Assembly (NCBI RefSeq): GCF_000319575.2 | Contig: NC_021291.1 | Location: 1,675,488 to 1,739,487, forward strand | Source of the DNA: Spiribacter salinus M19-40 | GTDB taxonomy: Bacteria; Pseudomonadota; Gammaproteobacteria; Nitrococcales; Nitrococcaceae | Reading direction: 5' to 3' | Length of the DNA stretch: 64,000 nt | Shown here: piece by piece, positions 45,728 through 58,217 of the stretch | Numbering within the stretch: position 1 is the first letter of the stretch | Layout: each line of letters opens with the position of its first letter | Position numbers and translations under genes: made by a program | Notes under the pieces: model-generated | What the model was told of the DNA's origin: nothing | What the model saw: only the letters and a program-made list of their open reading frames with translations | Database searches by the model: none

Positions 45728-47560
45728 CTATTCCACCGTCACGGACTTGGCGAGATTACGCGGTTGGTCGACATCGGTGCCTTTGAGGACAGCCACGTGA
45801 TAGGCGAGCAGCTGCAAGGGAATCGTGTAAAGCAACGGCGCCAGGACTTCGTCAACTGAGGGCAGGATCAGGACCTGGCAACCGTCATCGGCCGCGGGCG
45901 CAGAGGCGGCATCCGCAAATACATAGAGCTGCCCGCCGCGGGCCCGAACCTCCTGGAGATTGGATTTCAGCTTCTCCACTAAATCATCCCGGGGCGCGAC
46001 CGTTATGACCGGCATATCGGCATCGACCAGCGCGAGCGGTCCGTGCTTGAGCTCGCCCGCGGGGTAGGCTTCAGCATGAATGTAGGAAATTTCCTTGAGC
46101 TTCAGCGCGCCTTCCATCGCAATGGGAAATTGGCTCCCGCGGCCAAGAAAAAGGCTGTGATGCTTGTCGACAAACTGCTCCGCCAAGGCCTCAACTTTGG
46201 ATTCAAGCGTGAGCACCTCTTCAATCTGACGCGGGATATGACATAAGGCGGCCACCAGACGGGATTCCTCGCTCTCCCCCAAGCCCTGGCGCCGGGCCGC
46301 GGCGATCACGGTGAGAAGCAAGGCGGTGAGCTGAGTGGTAAAGGCCTTGGTTGACGCCACCCCAATCTCGGGGCCTGCCCGCGTCATCATAACGAGGTCA
46401 GACTCCCTGACGAGCGAGCTCTCCGGGACGTTGCAGATCGCGAGCGAAGCCAGATAACCGAGGGTCTTCGCCTCGCGCAACGCGGCGAGGGTATCCGCCG
46501 TCTCTCCAGACTGAGAAAGCGTCACAAACAGGGTTCCCGCGGGAACGACATGACGGCGGTACCGAAATTCGCTCGCCACCTCGACATCACAGGGCAGGCC
46601 CGCCAGCGATTCAAACCAATAACGCGCCACCAGCCCGGCGTGGTAGCTCGTCCCACACGCCACGATCTGGATTCGTTGGGCCTGCTCGAGCAGTGCCGTT
46701 GCCTCTGGGCCAAGGGCCTCTGGCAGCACACGGTTATCCGAGATGCGACCCTCGAGTGTTTCAGCGATAGCGCGCGGCTGCTCGTGAATCTCCTTGGCCA
46801 TGAAATGCCGGTATTCGCCCCGCTCAGCGGCATCGGCGGTGAGTTCCGTCGTCCTGACCGGACGGTCGACAGGCTGCCCATTCGTGTCATAGATGGTCAG
46901 TGAATCGCGAGTCAGATCAACAACATCACCCTCCTCGAGGTAGATGAAATCGCGGGTTACGGGCAACAGGGCAGCAACATCAGAGGCAATGAAATGCTCA
47001 CCAATACCCACGCCGATCACCAGCGGACTGCCGCGGCGCGCGGCGATCAGCCGACCCGGCTCACGCGTGCTAATCACACCCAGTGCGTAGGCGCCCTCAA
47101 GCTCGCTGAGCACGTTCTGGACACCCACAAAAAGATCATCACCCGCTGCAAGGCGGGCGTGAATTGCATTGACGACCGATTCGGTATCGGTCTCGGAGGT
47201 GAAGTGATAACCATCGGCAGTCAGGCGTTTGCGCAACGACTCGTGGTTTTCGATGATTCCGTTGTGAACGATGGCCACCTCATCGCGGGCCAGGTGCGGA
47301 TGAGCATTGGCCTCGGTTGGCGCGCCATGCGTGGCCCAACGAGTATGTGCCAAGCCAGTAGAGCCGGTCAGTGGCGCACTCGCATGCGCGGCGTCCAGCG
47401 CAGAGACCTTGCCGACCGCTCGATGCCGGTGAAGCAGATTGTGGGTGTCCATTACCGCCAACCCGGCCGAGTCGTAGCCGCGATATTCAAGTCGCCGGAG
47501 CCCCTCAAGCAATATCGGCGAGACATCGCGTTCGGCAACGGCTCCAACAATGCCGCACAT
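45728..47560 (-). CDS. glmS: glutamine--fructose-6-phosphate aminotransferase
   Basis: A 610-residue enzyme making glucosamine-6-phosphate for peptidoglycan and lipopolysaccharide. The glutaminase domain starts MCGIVGAV with catalytic Cys at position 2; two SIS domains follow ([25 protein letters not shown]), ending in [13 protein letters not shown]. It lies 9 bp after glmU. Elements at 47442-47451 (MDTH, near residue 38) and 47118-47127 (VGVQ) sit in glutaminase-domain loops. Confidence 0.98.
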   Translation of the reverse strand: MCGIVGAVAERDVSPILLEGLRRLEYRGYDSAGLAVMDTHNLLHRHRAVGKVSALDAAHASAPLTGSTGLAHTRWATHGAPTEANAHPHLARDEVAIVHNGIIENHESLRKRLTADGYHFTSETDTESVVNAIHARLAAGDDLFVGVQNVLSELEGAYALGVISTREPGRLIAARRGSPLVIGVGIGEHFIASDVAALLPVTRDFIYLEEGDVVDLTRDSLTIYDTNGQPVDRPVRTTELTADAAERGEYRHFMAKEIHEQPRAIAETLEGRISDNRVLPEALGPEATALLEQAQRIQIVACGTSYHAGLVARYWFESLAGLPCDVEVASEFRYRRHVVPAGTLFVTLSQSGETADTLAALREAKTLGYLASLAICNVPESSLVRESDLVMMTRAGPEIGVASTKAFTTQLTALLLTVIAAARRQGLGESEESRLVAALCHIPRQIEEVLTLESKVEALAEQFVDKHHSLFLGRGSQFPIAMEGALKLKEISYIHAEAYPAGELKHGPLALVDADMPVITVAPRDDLVEKLKSNLQEVRARGGQLYVFADAASAPAADDGCQVLILPSVDEVLAPLLYTIPLQLLAYHVAVLKGTDVDQPRNLAKSVTVE

Positions 47561-47569
47561 GCTGAACTC

Positions 47570-48940
47570 CTATTCGTTGTGAGGTCGCTGCCAGCCGGGA
47601 ATTTGACGCGCCCGACCATCAGTGACGGCTAACGTATCACTCGGCACATCGTCCCGGATGGTCGTGCCCGCCCCGATCATCGCGCCGTCCCCAACGGCGA
47701 CCGGTGCCACCAAGGCAGTGTTCGAGCCAATAAACACACCGTTACCGATTTTTGTGAGGTGCTTCGCCTGGCCATCATAGTTACAGGTGATCGTCCCTGC
47801 GCCCACATTCACATCCTCGCCGAGCTCCGCGTCACCGATATAAGACAAGTGATTCACCTTGCTACGAGAACCGATTTGCGCCTTTTTCGTTTCCACGAAG
47901 TTGCCCACTTTTGCCTTATCTGCGAGCACCGTCCCCGGGCGTAGGCGGGCAAACGGCCCGATCTGGCAGCCGGCACCAACGTGGGTGTCCAATATCTCGC
48001 AGTGGCCAAGGACCGCGGTGTCGGATGAGATATGGGTGTCCAGTAATCGAGTCGAAGGACCAATCGTCACCCGGTCACCCAGCGAGACGGTGCCCTCGAT
48101 AATGACGTTGGGTTCGATGAAGCAATCGCGGCCAACGCTAAGCGTGCCGCGCAGATCGAATCGGCTCGGATCGGCTATTCCCAGGCCGTGCTCACGCATC
48201 AACGTCTCTGCCTGACGGCGCTGACAGGCACGCTCCACCGCAGCCAGCTGGAGCCGATCGTTGACGCCCTGGACCTCCCAGGGGTCGTCACAAACGAGAG
48301 ACTGGACACCCACACTTGCGCGCCGAGCCTGAGCGATACAGTCGGTCAAGTAGTACTCGCCCTGCGCGTTGGTGGTATCCAGGTCGGAGAGCCAGCGGCG
48401 CAGGGGCTTGGCGGGTAAACACATCACCCCGGTGTTCACTTCGTTGATCTGACGCTGGGTATCCGTCGCATCCTTTTCCTCAACAATACCCATGACCGCG
48501 CCATCCGCATCGCGCAGCACCCGCCCATACCCGCGGGGCTCGGCAAGGCAGACACTGAGCAACGAGACACCCTCTCCCGCCGCTTCCACCAAATCACGCA
48601 ACGTCTGCGCGCTGATCAGCGGGACATCGGCACAGAGCACCAGCACCTGGTGGCCATCCGAAACCTGCGCCAACGCCTGCATCACGGCATGACCTGTCCC
48701 CAGTTGTTCGGCCTGGTACACCCAGTTCACCGGGGCATCGGCGAAGGCGGCCTTCACAGTTTCGCCGGCATGGCCATGCACCACATGGATCACGCTCGGG
48801 GCCAGCGCCTGGGCGGCATCCAGCACACGACCCAGCATCGGCTGACCGGCAATGGGATGGAGGACTTTGGGAAGATCGGAGTGCATGCGCTTGCCCTCAC
48901 CGGCGGCAAGGACAACGACACTCAGCGGGTAGGAAGCCAT
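47570..48940 (-). CDS. glmU: bifunctional GlcNAc-1-P uridyltransferase / GlcN-1-P acetyltransferase
   Basis: A 456-residue enzyme, the same length as E. coli GlmU. The N-terminal pyrophosphorylase has LAAGEGKRMHSDLPKVLHP; the C-terminal left-handed beta-helix has hexapeptide repeats and IGPFARLRPGT. Elements at 48033-48042 and 47982-47991 encode two LDTH tetrapeptides 17 residues apart in successive coils of the beta-helix; a third (48303-48312) gives VGVQ in the uridyltransferase domain. The equal length to E. coli indicates substitution rather than insertion. Confidence 0.98.
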   Translation of the reverse strand: MASYPLSVVVLAAGEGKRMHSDLPKVLHPIAGQPMLGRVLDAAQALAPSVIHVVHGHAGETVKAAFADAPVNWVYQAEQLGTGHAVMQALAQVSDGHQVLVLCADVPLISAQTLRDLVEAAGEGVSLLSVCLAEPRGYGRVLRDADGAVMGIVEEKDATDTQRQINEVNTGVMCLPAKPLRRWLSDLDTTNAQGEYYLTDCIAQARRASVGVQSLVCDDPWEVQGVNDRLQLAAVERACQRRQAETLMREHGLGIADPSRFDLRGTLSVGRDCFIEPNVIIEGTVSLGDRVTIGPSTRLLDTHISSDTAVLGHCEILDTHVGAGCQIGPFARLRPGTVLADKAKVGNFVETKKAQIGSRSKVNHLSYIGDAELGEDVNVGAGTITCNYDGQAKHLTKIGNGVFIGSNTALVAPVAVGDGAMIGAGTTIRDDVPSDTLAVTDGRARQIPGWQRPHNE

Positions 48941-48963
48941 CAGGAACCCTCAGCCATACAGCA

Positions 48964-48989
48964 GGGGCTGCCCACGGCGGGTCAGCCCC
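48964..48989 (-). terminator. hairpin at the end of the atp operon
   Basis: GGGGCTG (48964-48970) and CAGCCCC (48983-48989) form a 7-bp stem overlapping the atpC stop codon. No U-run follows on the minus strand, so it is a possible weak terminator or processing hairpin between atpC and glmU. Confidence 0.45.
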
Positions 48990-49407
48990 GCGTGTTCTTG
49001 CGCAGTTTCTGGATCGTGCGCAGCTGAGCGGCGGCCTCGACAAGCTCGGCCTGAGCGCGGGCGTAGTCAATTTCACCACTACGGTTGGCCAGCGCTTCCT
49101 CAGCCCGCTTGCGCGCCTGCTCAGCGGCGGCCTCGTCGATGTCACCCGCCCGCGTCGCGGCATCAGCCAGTATCGTCACCACATGTGGCTGGACCTCCAT
49201 GGTCCCACCCGACACGTAATAATGATCTTCCTGGCCGTGCTCATCGCGCACGGTTACCTCACCCGGCCGGAGCTGAACCAGCATGGGCAGGTGGCGCGGG
49301 TACACGCCCACCTCACCCTCAGTCGCCCGGGCCAGGATGTATGAGGAAACGCCGGAGTGGATGGACTCCTCAGCGCTCACGATGTCGATATGCATGGTCA
49401 AGGCCAT
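48982..49407 (-). CDS. atpC: ATP synthase epsilon subunit
   Basis: A 141-residue F1 central-stalk subunit: N-terminal beta-sandwich (MHIDIVSAEESIHSGVSSY; VGVYPRHLPMLVQLRPGEV) and C-terminal helical hairpin (about 90-138) that can inhibit ATP hydrolysis. Last gene of the atp operon, 12 bp after atpD. Confidence 0.97.
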   Translation of the reverse strand: MALTMHIDIVSAEESIHSGVSSYILARATEGEVGVYPRHLPMLVQLRPGEVTVRDEHGQEDHYYVSGGTMEVQPHVVTILADAATRAGDIDEAAAEQARKRAEEALANRSGEIDYARAQAELVEAAAQLRTIQKLRKNTRG

Positions 49408-49419
49408 AGTGGCGATACC

Positions 49420-50823
<1,404 letters not shown>

Positions 50824-50850
50824 TTATTCATTGGTTGGGCGCCGTCCACG

Positions 50851-51723
50851 CTAGACGGCCTCGGCGCCGGCAACAATCTCCGATAGCTCCGTTGTGATGG
50901 CGGCCTGACGCGCCTTGTTATAGGCGAGGTTCAGGTCATCAATCAGCTTACCGGCATTATCGGAGGCGGATTTCATGGCCACCATGCGGGCGGCCATCTC
51001 ACAGGCAATATTCTCGACGACGGACTGATAGACGAGGGATTCGATATAGCGCTCGAGCAGTAGATCCAGCGCGACAGCCGCCGAGGGTTCGTAGAGATAG
51101 TCCCAGCTGTGGGACCGGGCCATGGCCTGATCTTCCTCGGCGACGGGGAGCGGTAGCAGCTGCTCCACCGTCGGCGACTGGGTCATCGTATTCACAAACC
51201 GGTTGTAGCAAATGACCACCCGGTCCAGCTCACCCTCGGCATACTGATCCATCATCACCTTGACGGTGCCAATCAGATCTTGAAGACGGGGCGTATCACC
51301 CAGCTGCGAGACCTCCGCGACCACCGGTGCCGAGAGCCGACTGAAAAACTGAATGGCTTTGGAGCCGATCGTGCACAGCCGGACTTCCTGTCCAGCCGCT
51401 TCATGATCCCGCAGATCCCGAATAATCGCCCGAAACAGATTGTTATTCAGCCCACCGCACAGGCCCCGATCACTCGAGACAACGATGTAACCCACCCGAT
51501 TCACCTCATCCCGGCGCTCCAGGAAGGGGTGCTGGTATTCAGGATTGGCCTCAGCCAGATGACTGATGACCTGGCGCATCTTCTCGGCATAGGGGAGCGC
51601 CGCCTGCATGCGCTTTTGTGCGCCGCGCATCTTCGAAGCGGCCACCATTTCCATGGCCGTCGTGATCTTCTGCGTGTTGTTCACGCTTTTGATCTGTGTG
51701 CGGATTTCCTTCGCGCCGGACAT
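50851..51723 (-). CDS. atpG: ATP synthase gamma subunit
   Basis: A 290-residue rotor shaft subunit. The N-terminal helix ([23 protein letters not shown], in two parts) and the C-terminal helix ([21 protein letters not shown]) are the conserved coiled coil that turns inside the alpha/beta ring; [15 protein letters not shown] is the family signature. Confidence 0.99.
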   Translation of the reverse strand: MSGAKEIRTQIKSVNNTQKITTAMEMVAASKMRGAQKRMQAALPYAEKMRQVISHLAEANPEYQHPFLERRDEVNRVGYIVVSSDRGLCGGLNNNLFRAIIRDLRDHEAAGQEVRLCTIGSKAIQFFSRLSAPVVAEVSQLGDTPRLQDLIGTVKVMMDQYAEGELDRVVICYNRFVNTMTQSPTVEQLLPLPVAEEDQAMARSHSWDYLYEPSAAVALDLLLERYIESLVYQSVVENIACEMAARMVAMKSASDNAGKLIDDLNLAYNKARQAAITTELSEIVAGAEAV

Positions 51724-51744
51724 GCCGTTCTATCCTATTCCGGG

Positions 51745-53286
51745 TTACCAGGTGCCGTTGGCGGCAAAATCATCCAGGGCCTCTTTCAGCTGTCCCTGTA
51801 TGTCGTCGCTGTAATCGCCGCTGTCGTCGATCTGCTTGATCAACTCGGCATAGTTGCTGGACATATACTGATGAAGCGCTCCTTCGTAGGCGCTGATCTT
51901 CTTGAGCTCCAGCTCATCGAGGTACCCCTCGTTCAGCGCATACAGCGAGACCGCCATGTAGGCCACTGACAGCGGCGCGTACTGGCCCTGCTTAAGGACC
52001 TCCATGGCCCGCTGACCCCGCTCGAGCTGCTTACGTGTCGACTCATCCAGATCCGACGCGAACTGCGAGAACGCTGCGAGCTCCCGATACTGCGCCAGGG
52101 CCAGGCGAATACCGCCACCCAGTTTCTTGATGATCTTGGTCTGCGCTGAGCCACCCACACGCGAAACGGATAGACCCGCGTTGATGGCTGGCCGTATACC
52201 AGCGTTGAACAGATCGGTCTCAAGATAAATCTGGCCATCGGTAATCGAGATGACGTTGGTTGGCACGAAGGCGGAGACGTCACCGGCTTGGGTCTCGATG
52301 ATCGGCAGCGCGGTCAGCGAACCGGTCTTGCCCTTGACCTTGCCTTCTGTCAGCCGCTCGACCTCGTCGGCATTGATGCGGGCAGCCCGCTCCAGCAACC
52401 GTGAATGGAGGTAGAACACGTCACCCGGGAACGCCTCACGGCCTGGCGGACGGCGCAGCAGCAACGACACCTGACGGTACGCGACCGCCTGTTTGGAGAG
52501 GTCATCGTAAATAATCAGGGCGTCTTCACCACGATCACGGAAAAACTCGCCCATCGTGCAACCCGCATAGGGCGCGATGAACTGCAACGCCGCCGATTCG
52601 GCTGCCGAGGCCGCCACGATAATGGTGTGCTCCAGCGCACCATGCTCTTCGAGCTTGCGCACCACGTTGGCGATAGAGGAAGCCTTCTGACCCACCGCCA
52701 CGTAGACACAGGTAATGCCCGTGCCCTTTTGGTTGATGATGGCATCAATGGCCACCGCGGTTTTACCGGTCTGGCGGTCACCGATGATCAGCTCACGCTG
52801 GCCTCGGCCGACCGGCACCATGGAGTCGATGGCTTTCAGACCCGTCTGCACAGGCTGATCGACTGATTGGCGGGCGATCACGCCGGGGGCGACTTTCTCG
52901 ACCGGGGCGGTCTGATCGGTGTCGATGTTGCCCTTGCCGTCGATCGGCTCGCCCAACGCGTTCACCACGCGACCCAGGAGTGCCTCACCAATCGGCACCT
53001 CGAGAATACGGCCCGTTGTGCGAACGCTGTCGCCCTCACTGAGGTGGGAGTAATCGCCGAGCACCACAGCGCCGACGGAGTCGCGCTCCAGGTTAAGCGC
53101 CATGCCGTAGGTCTCGCCCGGGAACTCGAGCATCTCGCCCTGCATGGCGTCGCTGAGTCCGTGAATGCGCACGATGCCGTCGGTCACGCTGACCACGGTG
53201 CCCTCGTTACGCGCCTCAGCCACCGCTTCGAAGTTCTCGATGCGCTGTTTGATCAGGTCACTGATTTCCGTCGGATTAAGTTGCAT
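51745..53286 (-). CDS. atpA: ATP synthase alpha subunit
   Basis: A 513-residue non-catalytic F1 subunit, the E. coli length. The nucleotide site [15 protein letters not shown] and the arginine-finger region [15 protein letters not shown] are present. AtpG follows after 21 bp. Confidence 0.99.
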   Translation of the reverse strand: MQLNPTEISDLIKQRIENFEAVAEARNEGTVVSVTDGIVRIHGLSDAMQGEMLEFPGETYGMALNLERDSVGAVVLGDYSHLSEGDSVRTTGRILEVPIGEALLGRVVNALGEPIDGKGNIDTDQTAPVEKVAPGVIARQSVDQPVQTGLKAIDSMVPVGRGQRELIIGDRQTGKTAVAIDAIINQKGTGITCVYVAVGQKASSIANVVRKLEEHGALEHTIIVAASAAESAALQFIAPYAGCTMGEFFRDRGEDALIIYDDLSKQAVAYRQVSLLLRRPPGREAFPGDVFYLHSRLLERAARINADEVERLTEGKVKGKTGSLTALPIIETQAGDVSAFVPTNVISITDGQIYLETDLFNAGIRPAINAGLSVSRVGGSAQTKIIKKLGGGIRLALAQYRELAAFSQFASDLDESTRKQLERGQRAMEVLKQGQYAPLSVAYMAVSLYALNEGYLDELELKKISAYEGALHQYMSSNYAELIKQIDDSGDYSDDIQGQLKEALDDFAANGTW

Positions 53287-53299
53287 CTCATCTGTCCTC

Positions 53300-53836
53300 T
53301 TAGCGGCTCAGGGCGCCGGTCAGACGCGTCAGGCGGCCGCGCACCGATCCATCTATGATCAGGTCACCGGCGCGCACAATGGCACCACCGATAAGTGTTT
53401 CGTCGATTTCAGACGCCAGTCGCACCGTCCGATCGAGCCGGGTCGACAACGCCTTGGCCAAGCGATCCCGGACCGCATCGTCAATCGGCTGGGCCGTGAC
53501 GAGCTGTGCATCCAGCGTCCGTTCATGGGTGGCACGCAGGTCATCGAACTGACGCGCCATTTCCGGCAGCTGCAAAATGCGGTCACGATCGACCAGCAGC
53601 CGGATCATGTTGGCGAGCGTCGGATTGAGGTCATCCCCGCAGATCTCGATGATCAGCGCGGCCTTGTCCTCGTCGCTCACGCGTGGGCTACGAAGGACAA
53701 GATCCACCTGCTCATTGCCGACCACTGCGGCGGCTAACGTTAGCCCCTGGGCCCAGCCCGCCAGGTCATTCGACTCGCGGGCGAGTTCGAATGCGGCCTC
53801 AGCGTACGGTCGGGCGATGGTGATCGACTGTGCCAT
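53300..53836 (-). CDS. atpH: ATP synthase delta subunit
   Basis: A 178-residue peripheral-stalk subunit joining alpha to the b subunit. The N-terminal six-helix domain ([17 protein letters not shown]) and the C-terminal signature [21 protein letters not shown] (two parts) match the family. The atpA start is 13 bp away. Confidence 0.97.
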   Translation of the reverse strand: MAQSITIARPYAEAAFELARESNDLAGWAQGLTLAAAVVGNEQVDLVLRSPRVSDEDKAALIIEICGDDLNPTLANMIRLLVDRDRILQLPEMARQFDDLRATHERTLDAQLVTAQPIDDAVRDRLAKALSTRLDRTVRLASEIDETLIGGAIVRAGDLIIDGSVRGRLTRLTGALSR

Positions 53837-53846
53837 CGAGCGCCCC

Positions 53847-54317
53847 TCAGACCTGCTCAGTCAGCTGATCGAGCATCTGCTGATGCGCCTTCGCATCAAC
53901 CTCCCGCTCAAGGATCCGGCTCGCACCCAGGATGGCGAGCTCGGAGACTTCGCTACGTAACTGCGCCTTGGCCTGGCCGAGCTCCTGCTCGATCCGGGCC
54001 TCGGCCGCAGCGCGCTCACGCTCACCGACGGCTCGCGCTTCCTCCCGCGCCTCGTCAATCAGATTGGCACCCTGGCGGTTGGCCTTCTCGATAATATCAG
54101 CCGCTTGCGCCTTGGCCTCTCGGACATGCTCCGCAGCGCGCTCTTTCGCGAGGTCCAGCTCGTGCTGGCCCCGTTCGGCCGATGCCAGCCCGTCGGCGAT
54201 ACGCTTCTCACGCTCGCGCATGGCCTGCTGAATCGGCGGCCAAACAAACTTCATCGTGAACAGGATGAACACCAGGAAGGTGATCATCTGCCCGAACAGT
54301 GTGACGTTAATGCCCAC
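53847..54317 (-). CDS. atpF: ATP synthase b subunit
   Basis: A 156-residue stator subunit, the E. coli length, with one N-terminal membrane helix ([20 protein letters not shown]) and a long charged coiled coil. A single b-type gene indicates a homodimeric stator, not the b/b' type of photosynthetic alphaproteobacteria. Confidence 0.98.
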   Translation of the reverse strand: MGINVTLFGQMITFLVFILFTMKFVWPPIQQAMREREKRIADGLASAERGQHELDLAKERAAEHVREAKAQAADIIEKANRQGANLIDEAREEARAVGERERAAAEARIEQELGQAKAQLRSEVSELAILGASRILEREVDAKAHQQMLDQLTEQV

Positions 54318-54368
54318 GGTTCACTCTCCCATGCTGCCCGTTGACGGGATTCGCGGCGAGTGGATTGT

Positions 54369-54653
<285 letters not shown>

Positions 54654-54691
54654 TTAAGTTAAAACCAGCACGAACGGCCCCCGGGCGCCGC

Positions 54692-55847
<1,156 letters not shown>

Positions 55848-55885
55848 CCGCTTTCACCGGAAAGCAGGATCGGAAAAGCGCTCGA

Positions 55886-55914
55886 AGTATAAAGAACTCC
55901 GCTCACGGCTTCAA
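55886..55914 (-). promoter_or_regulatory. promoter of the atp operon
   Basis: On the minus strand TTGAAG (55914-55909) and TATACT (55891-55886) are 17 bp apart, a good sigma-70 pair, 39 bp before the atpI start. The -35 overlaps the end of parB. Confidence 0.72.
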
Positions 55915-56771
55915 CGAATGTGCTCAAGAATCCCATCGAGCTCGTCAAGACTGTTGTAGCGAATCACCAGCCGGCCCTTGCCCCGCTGCCCGTGCTCGAT
56001 GCGCACATTCGCCCCGAGACGTTCAGCCAGATCGTCCTGCAGACTGCGAATATTCGGATCCGGTGCGGCTTTTTCCTGGCGATCCGTCGTCGCCGACTGC
56101 ATCTGCCGGACCAACGCTTCCGTCTGGCGCACGGACAGGCCCCGCGCCACAATCTGGCGGGCCGCCTCGGCCTGGCCCGCCTCATCCAGCGAGAGCAGGG
56201 CACGGGCGTGGCCCATTTCCAGTTCGCCATTGGCAATATGCGATTTAACCGTGGCCGAGACATCCAGCAGGCGCAGCAAATTCGAGACGCCAACGCGTGA
56301 CCGGCCGACCGCATCCGCAATGGCCTGGTGCGTCATGCCGAATTCTTCGATCAGCCGGTGCAGCGCCGTTGCCTCTTCCAGCGGGTTGAGGTCCTCGCGC
56401 TGAATGTTCTCGATCAGGGCAACGGCCACCGCCATTTCATCGGGGATATCCCGAACAATGGCAGGAATCGTCTCCAGCTCCGCCAGCTGTGCCGCCCGCC
56501 AACGCCGCTCGCCTGCAATGATTTCGTAGCGCTCGCCACCAGGCAGCGGCCGCACGACAATGGGCTGTACGACCCCCTGGGCTCGAATGGAATGTGCCAG
56601 CTCCTGCAATGCGGCCGGATCGAATTCTCGACGCGGTTGATAGCGCCCACCCTCAAGCTGATCGAGGGGCAGATCACGCAGACCGGATTCTCCGGCCTGA
56701 CCCGCCTCCGCCGAGGCCTCACCCAGTAAGGCATCCAGACCGCGTCCCAATCCCCGTCGCCGATTGCTCAT
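55911..56771 (-). CDS. parB: chromosome partitioning protein ParB
   Basis: A 286-residue CTP-dependent clamp that loads at parS near the origin. GRGLDALLGE at the N-terminus binds ParA; GERRWRAAQLAELETIPAIV is the CTP-binding core, followed by a helix-turn-helix (MTHQAIADAVGRSRVGVSNLLR, two parts). It overlaps parA by 4 bp (ATGA). Confidence 0.97.
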   Translation of the reverse strand: MSNRRRGLGRGLDALLGEASAEAGQAGESGLRDLPLDQLEGGRYQPRREFDPAALQELAHSIRAQGVVQPIVVRPLPGGERYEIIAGERRWRAAQLAELETIPAIVRDIPDEMAVAVALIENIQREDLNPLEEATALHRLIEEFGMTHQAIADAVGRSRVGVSNLLRLLDVSATVKSHIANGELEMGHARALLSLDEAGQAEAARQIVARGLSVRQTEALVRQMQSATTDRQEKAAPDPNIRSLQDDLAERLGANVRIEHGQRGKGRLVIRYNSLDELDGILEHIR

Positions 56772-57565
56772 GCCGTGTCTCCTGCCGTGGCGGCGCCCGC
56801 TTGCTGACGACGCAACAGCTCCGAGGCAAGCGCCCGATAGGCCACTGCACCGCGCGAGGCCCGATCGTACTGAAGCACTGCCAACCCGTGGCTCGGCGCC
56901 TCGGCCAGGCGCACATTGCGCGGGATCTGGGTCCGATAAACCTGGCCTGGAAAGTGTTCAAGGAGCTGCGCGCCAACCTGGTTGGCCAGGTTATTGCGGC
57001 CATCGAACATCGTGCGCACCAACCCCTCAATCTCGAGTGTCGGGTTCACGGTTTGGCGAACCCGCTCGATGGTGTTGAGCAACGCCGACAGCCCTTCGAG
57101 GGCATAGTATTCGCACTGGATCGGGATCAGCACCCGGTCAGCCGCCACAAAGGCATTCACCGTGAGAATGTTCAACGCCGGTGGGCAGTCAATAAGAATA
57201 TGATCATAGTCGTCGCGAATGGGGGCGAGCGCCTCCTGCAGGCGTTTGTCGCGACCCTCACCCGTGCCCATCAGCGCCACCTCAGCGGCCGTCAGGTCCC
57301 CGTTGGCCGGTAGCAAATCAAACCCACCGGTGAGGCCCGTACAGCGCACGGCCGAGGCGTCCGCCTCGCCCATGAGCAACTCATAGTTGGTGTGCGTGAC
57401 CGAATTCTTCTCAAGCCCTGCCCCAACGCTCGCATTGCCCTGTGGATCCATATCCACGAGCAACACGCGCCGGCCGCTGCTCACTAATGAAGCGGCAAGG
57501 TTGACACAGGTGGTGGTCTTGCCAACGCCACCCTTTTGATTAGCCACGGCCAGTGTCTGAGTCAT
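56768..57565 (-). CDS. parA: chromosome partitioning ATPase ParA (Soj)
   Basis: A 265-residue deviant-Walker ATPase: ANQKGGVGKTTTCVNLAA, Walker A' VDMDPQGNAS and Walker B ILIDCPPAL. The short N-terminus identifies the chromosomal Soj type. It is coupled to parB and lies 4 bp after rsmG. Confidence 0.97.
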   Translation of the reverse strand: MTQTLAVANQKGGVGKTTTCVNLAASLVSSGRRVLLVDMDPQGNASVGAGLEKNSVTHTNYELLMGEADASAVRCTGLTGGFDLLPANGDLTAAEVALMGTGEGRDKRLQEALAPIRDDYDHILIDCPPALNILTVNAFVAADRVLIPIQCEYYALEGLSALLNTIERVRQTVNPTLEIEGLVRTMFDGRNNLANQVGAQLLEHFPGQVYRTQIPRNVRLAEAPSHGLAVLQYDRASRGAVAYRALASELLRRQQAGAATAGDTA

Positions 57566-57569
57566 CGTT

Positions 57570-58217
57570 CTATCCTGTGGCGGGCTCCGTGCCCGTCATA
57601 ATGAGCAAATGGCGCTCGGCATCAAGCCCGGGCACATCCAGTTTATGCCAGCGGCATGATACGCCGGCTTGCTCAAGGCCTGCCAACTCATGGTCCTGGC
57701 GGCGTCCTTTCATGGCCAGCGCGGGTGCGCCGGGCGCCAGTAGATGCCGGATACCCGCCCAGAATGTGCCCGCCTCACTGAATGCCCGGCAAATGACGCC
57801 CGCGAAGCCCTCGGCACGCGCGTAGTCTTCAAGCCGGGTCTGCACCACCTCGACGTTAGACAACCCGAGTTCAAGACAGGCCTGCGCAAGAAATCGCGTT
57901 TTCTTGCCATTGGACTCGAGCAGTGTGACCGGCCGGTCAGGCTCCGCCACGGCGAGGGGTATCCCGGGTAGCCCCGGGCCGGTGCCGACATCCAATAGAG
58001 CGCCGGTCGGCAACCAGGGCCGCACGACCAGGCTGTCGAGCAGATGGCGGGGCACCATCGCGGCCGGGTCCCGCACGGCGGAGAGGTTGTAGACGCGATT
58101 CCACCGCGCAAGCAGATCCCGGTAGGCGAGCAGCGGTTCCGCCAGGTCTGGGCGTTCACCCAGAGCAGCCAAGCCCGCCGTCAGTGTGGCGTTATCCTCA
58201 CCGGCACGCAGGGCCAC
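57570..58217 (-). CDS. rsmG: 16S rRNA (guanine527-N7)-methyltransferase RsmG
   Basis: A 215-residue SAM-dependent methyltransferase (GidB). The SAM loop is DVGTGPGLPGIPLAV; YNLSAVRDPAAMVPRHLLDS is the family segment. The start is GTG directly after the mnmG TGA. Losing it gives streptomycin resistance in other bacteria. Confidence 0.96.
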   Translation of the reverse strand: MALRAGEDNATLTAGLAALGERPDLAEPLLAYRDLLARWNRVYNLSAVRDPAAMVPRHLLDSLVVRPWLPTGALLDVGTGPGLPGIPLAVAEPDRPVTLLESNGKKTRFLAQACLELGLSNVEVVQTRLEDYARAEGFAGVICRAFSEAGTFWAGIRHLLAPGAPALAMKGRRQDHELAGLEQAGVSCRWHKLDVPGLDAERHLLIMTGTEPATG

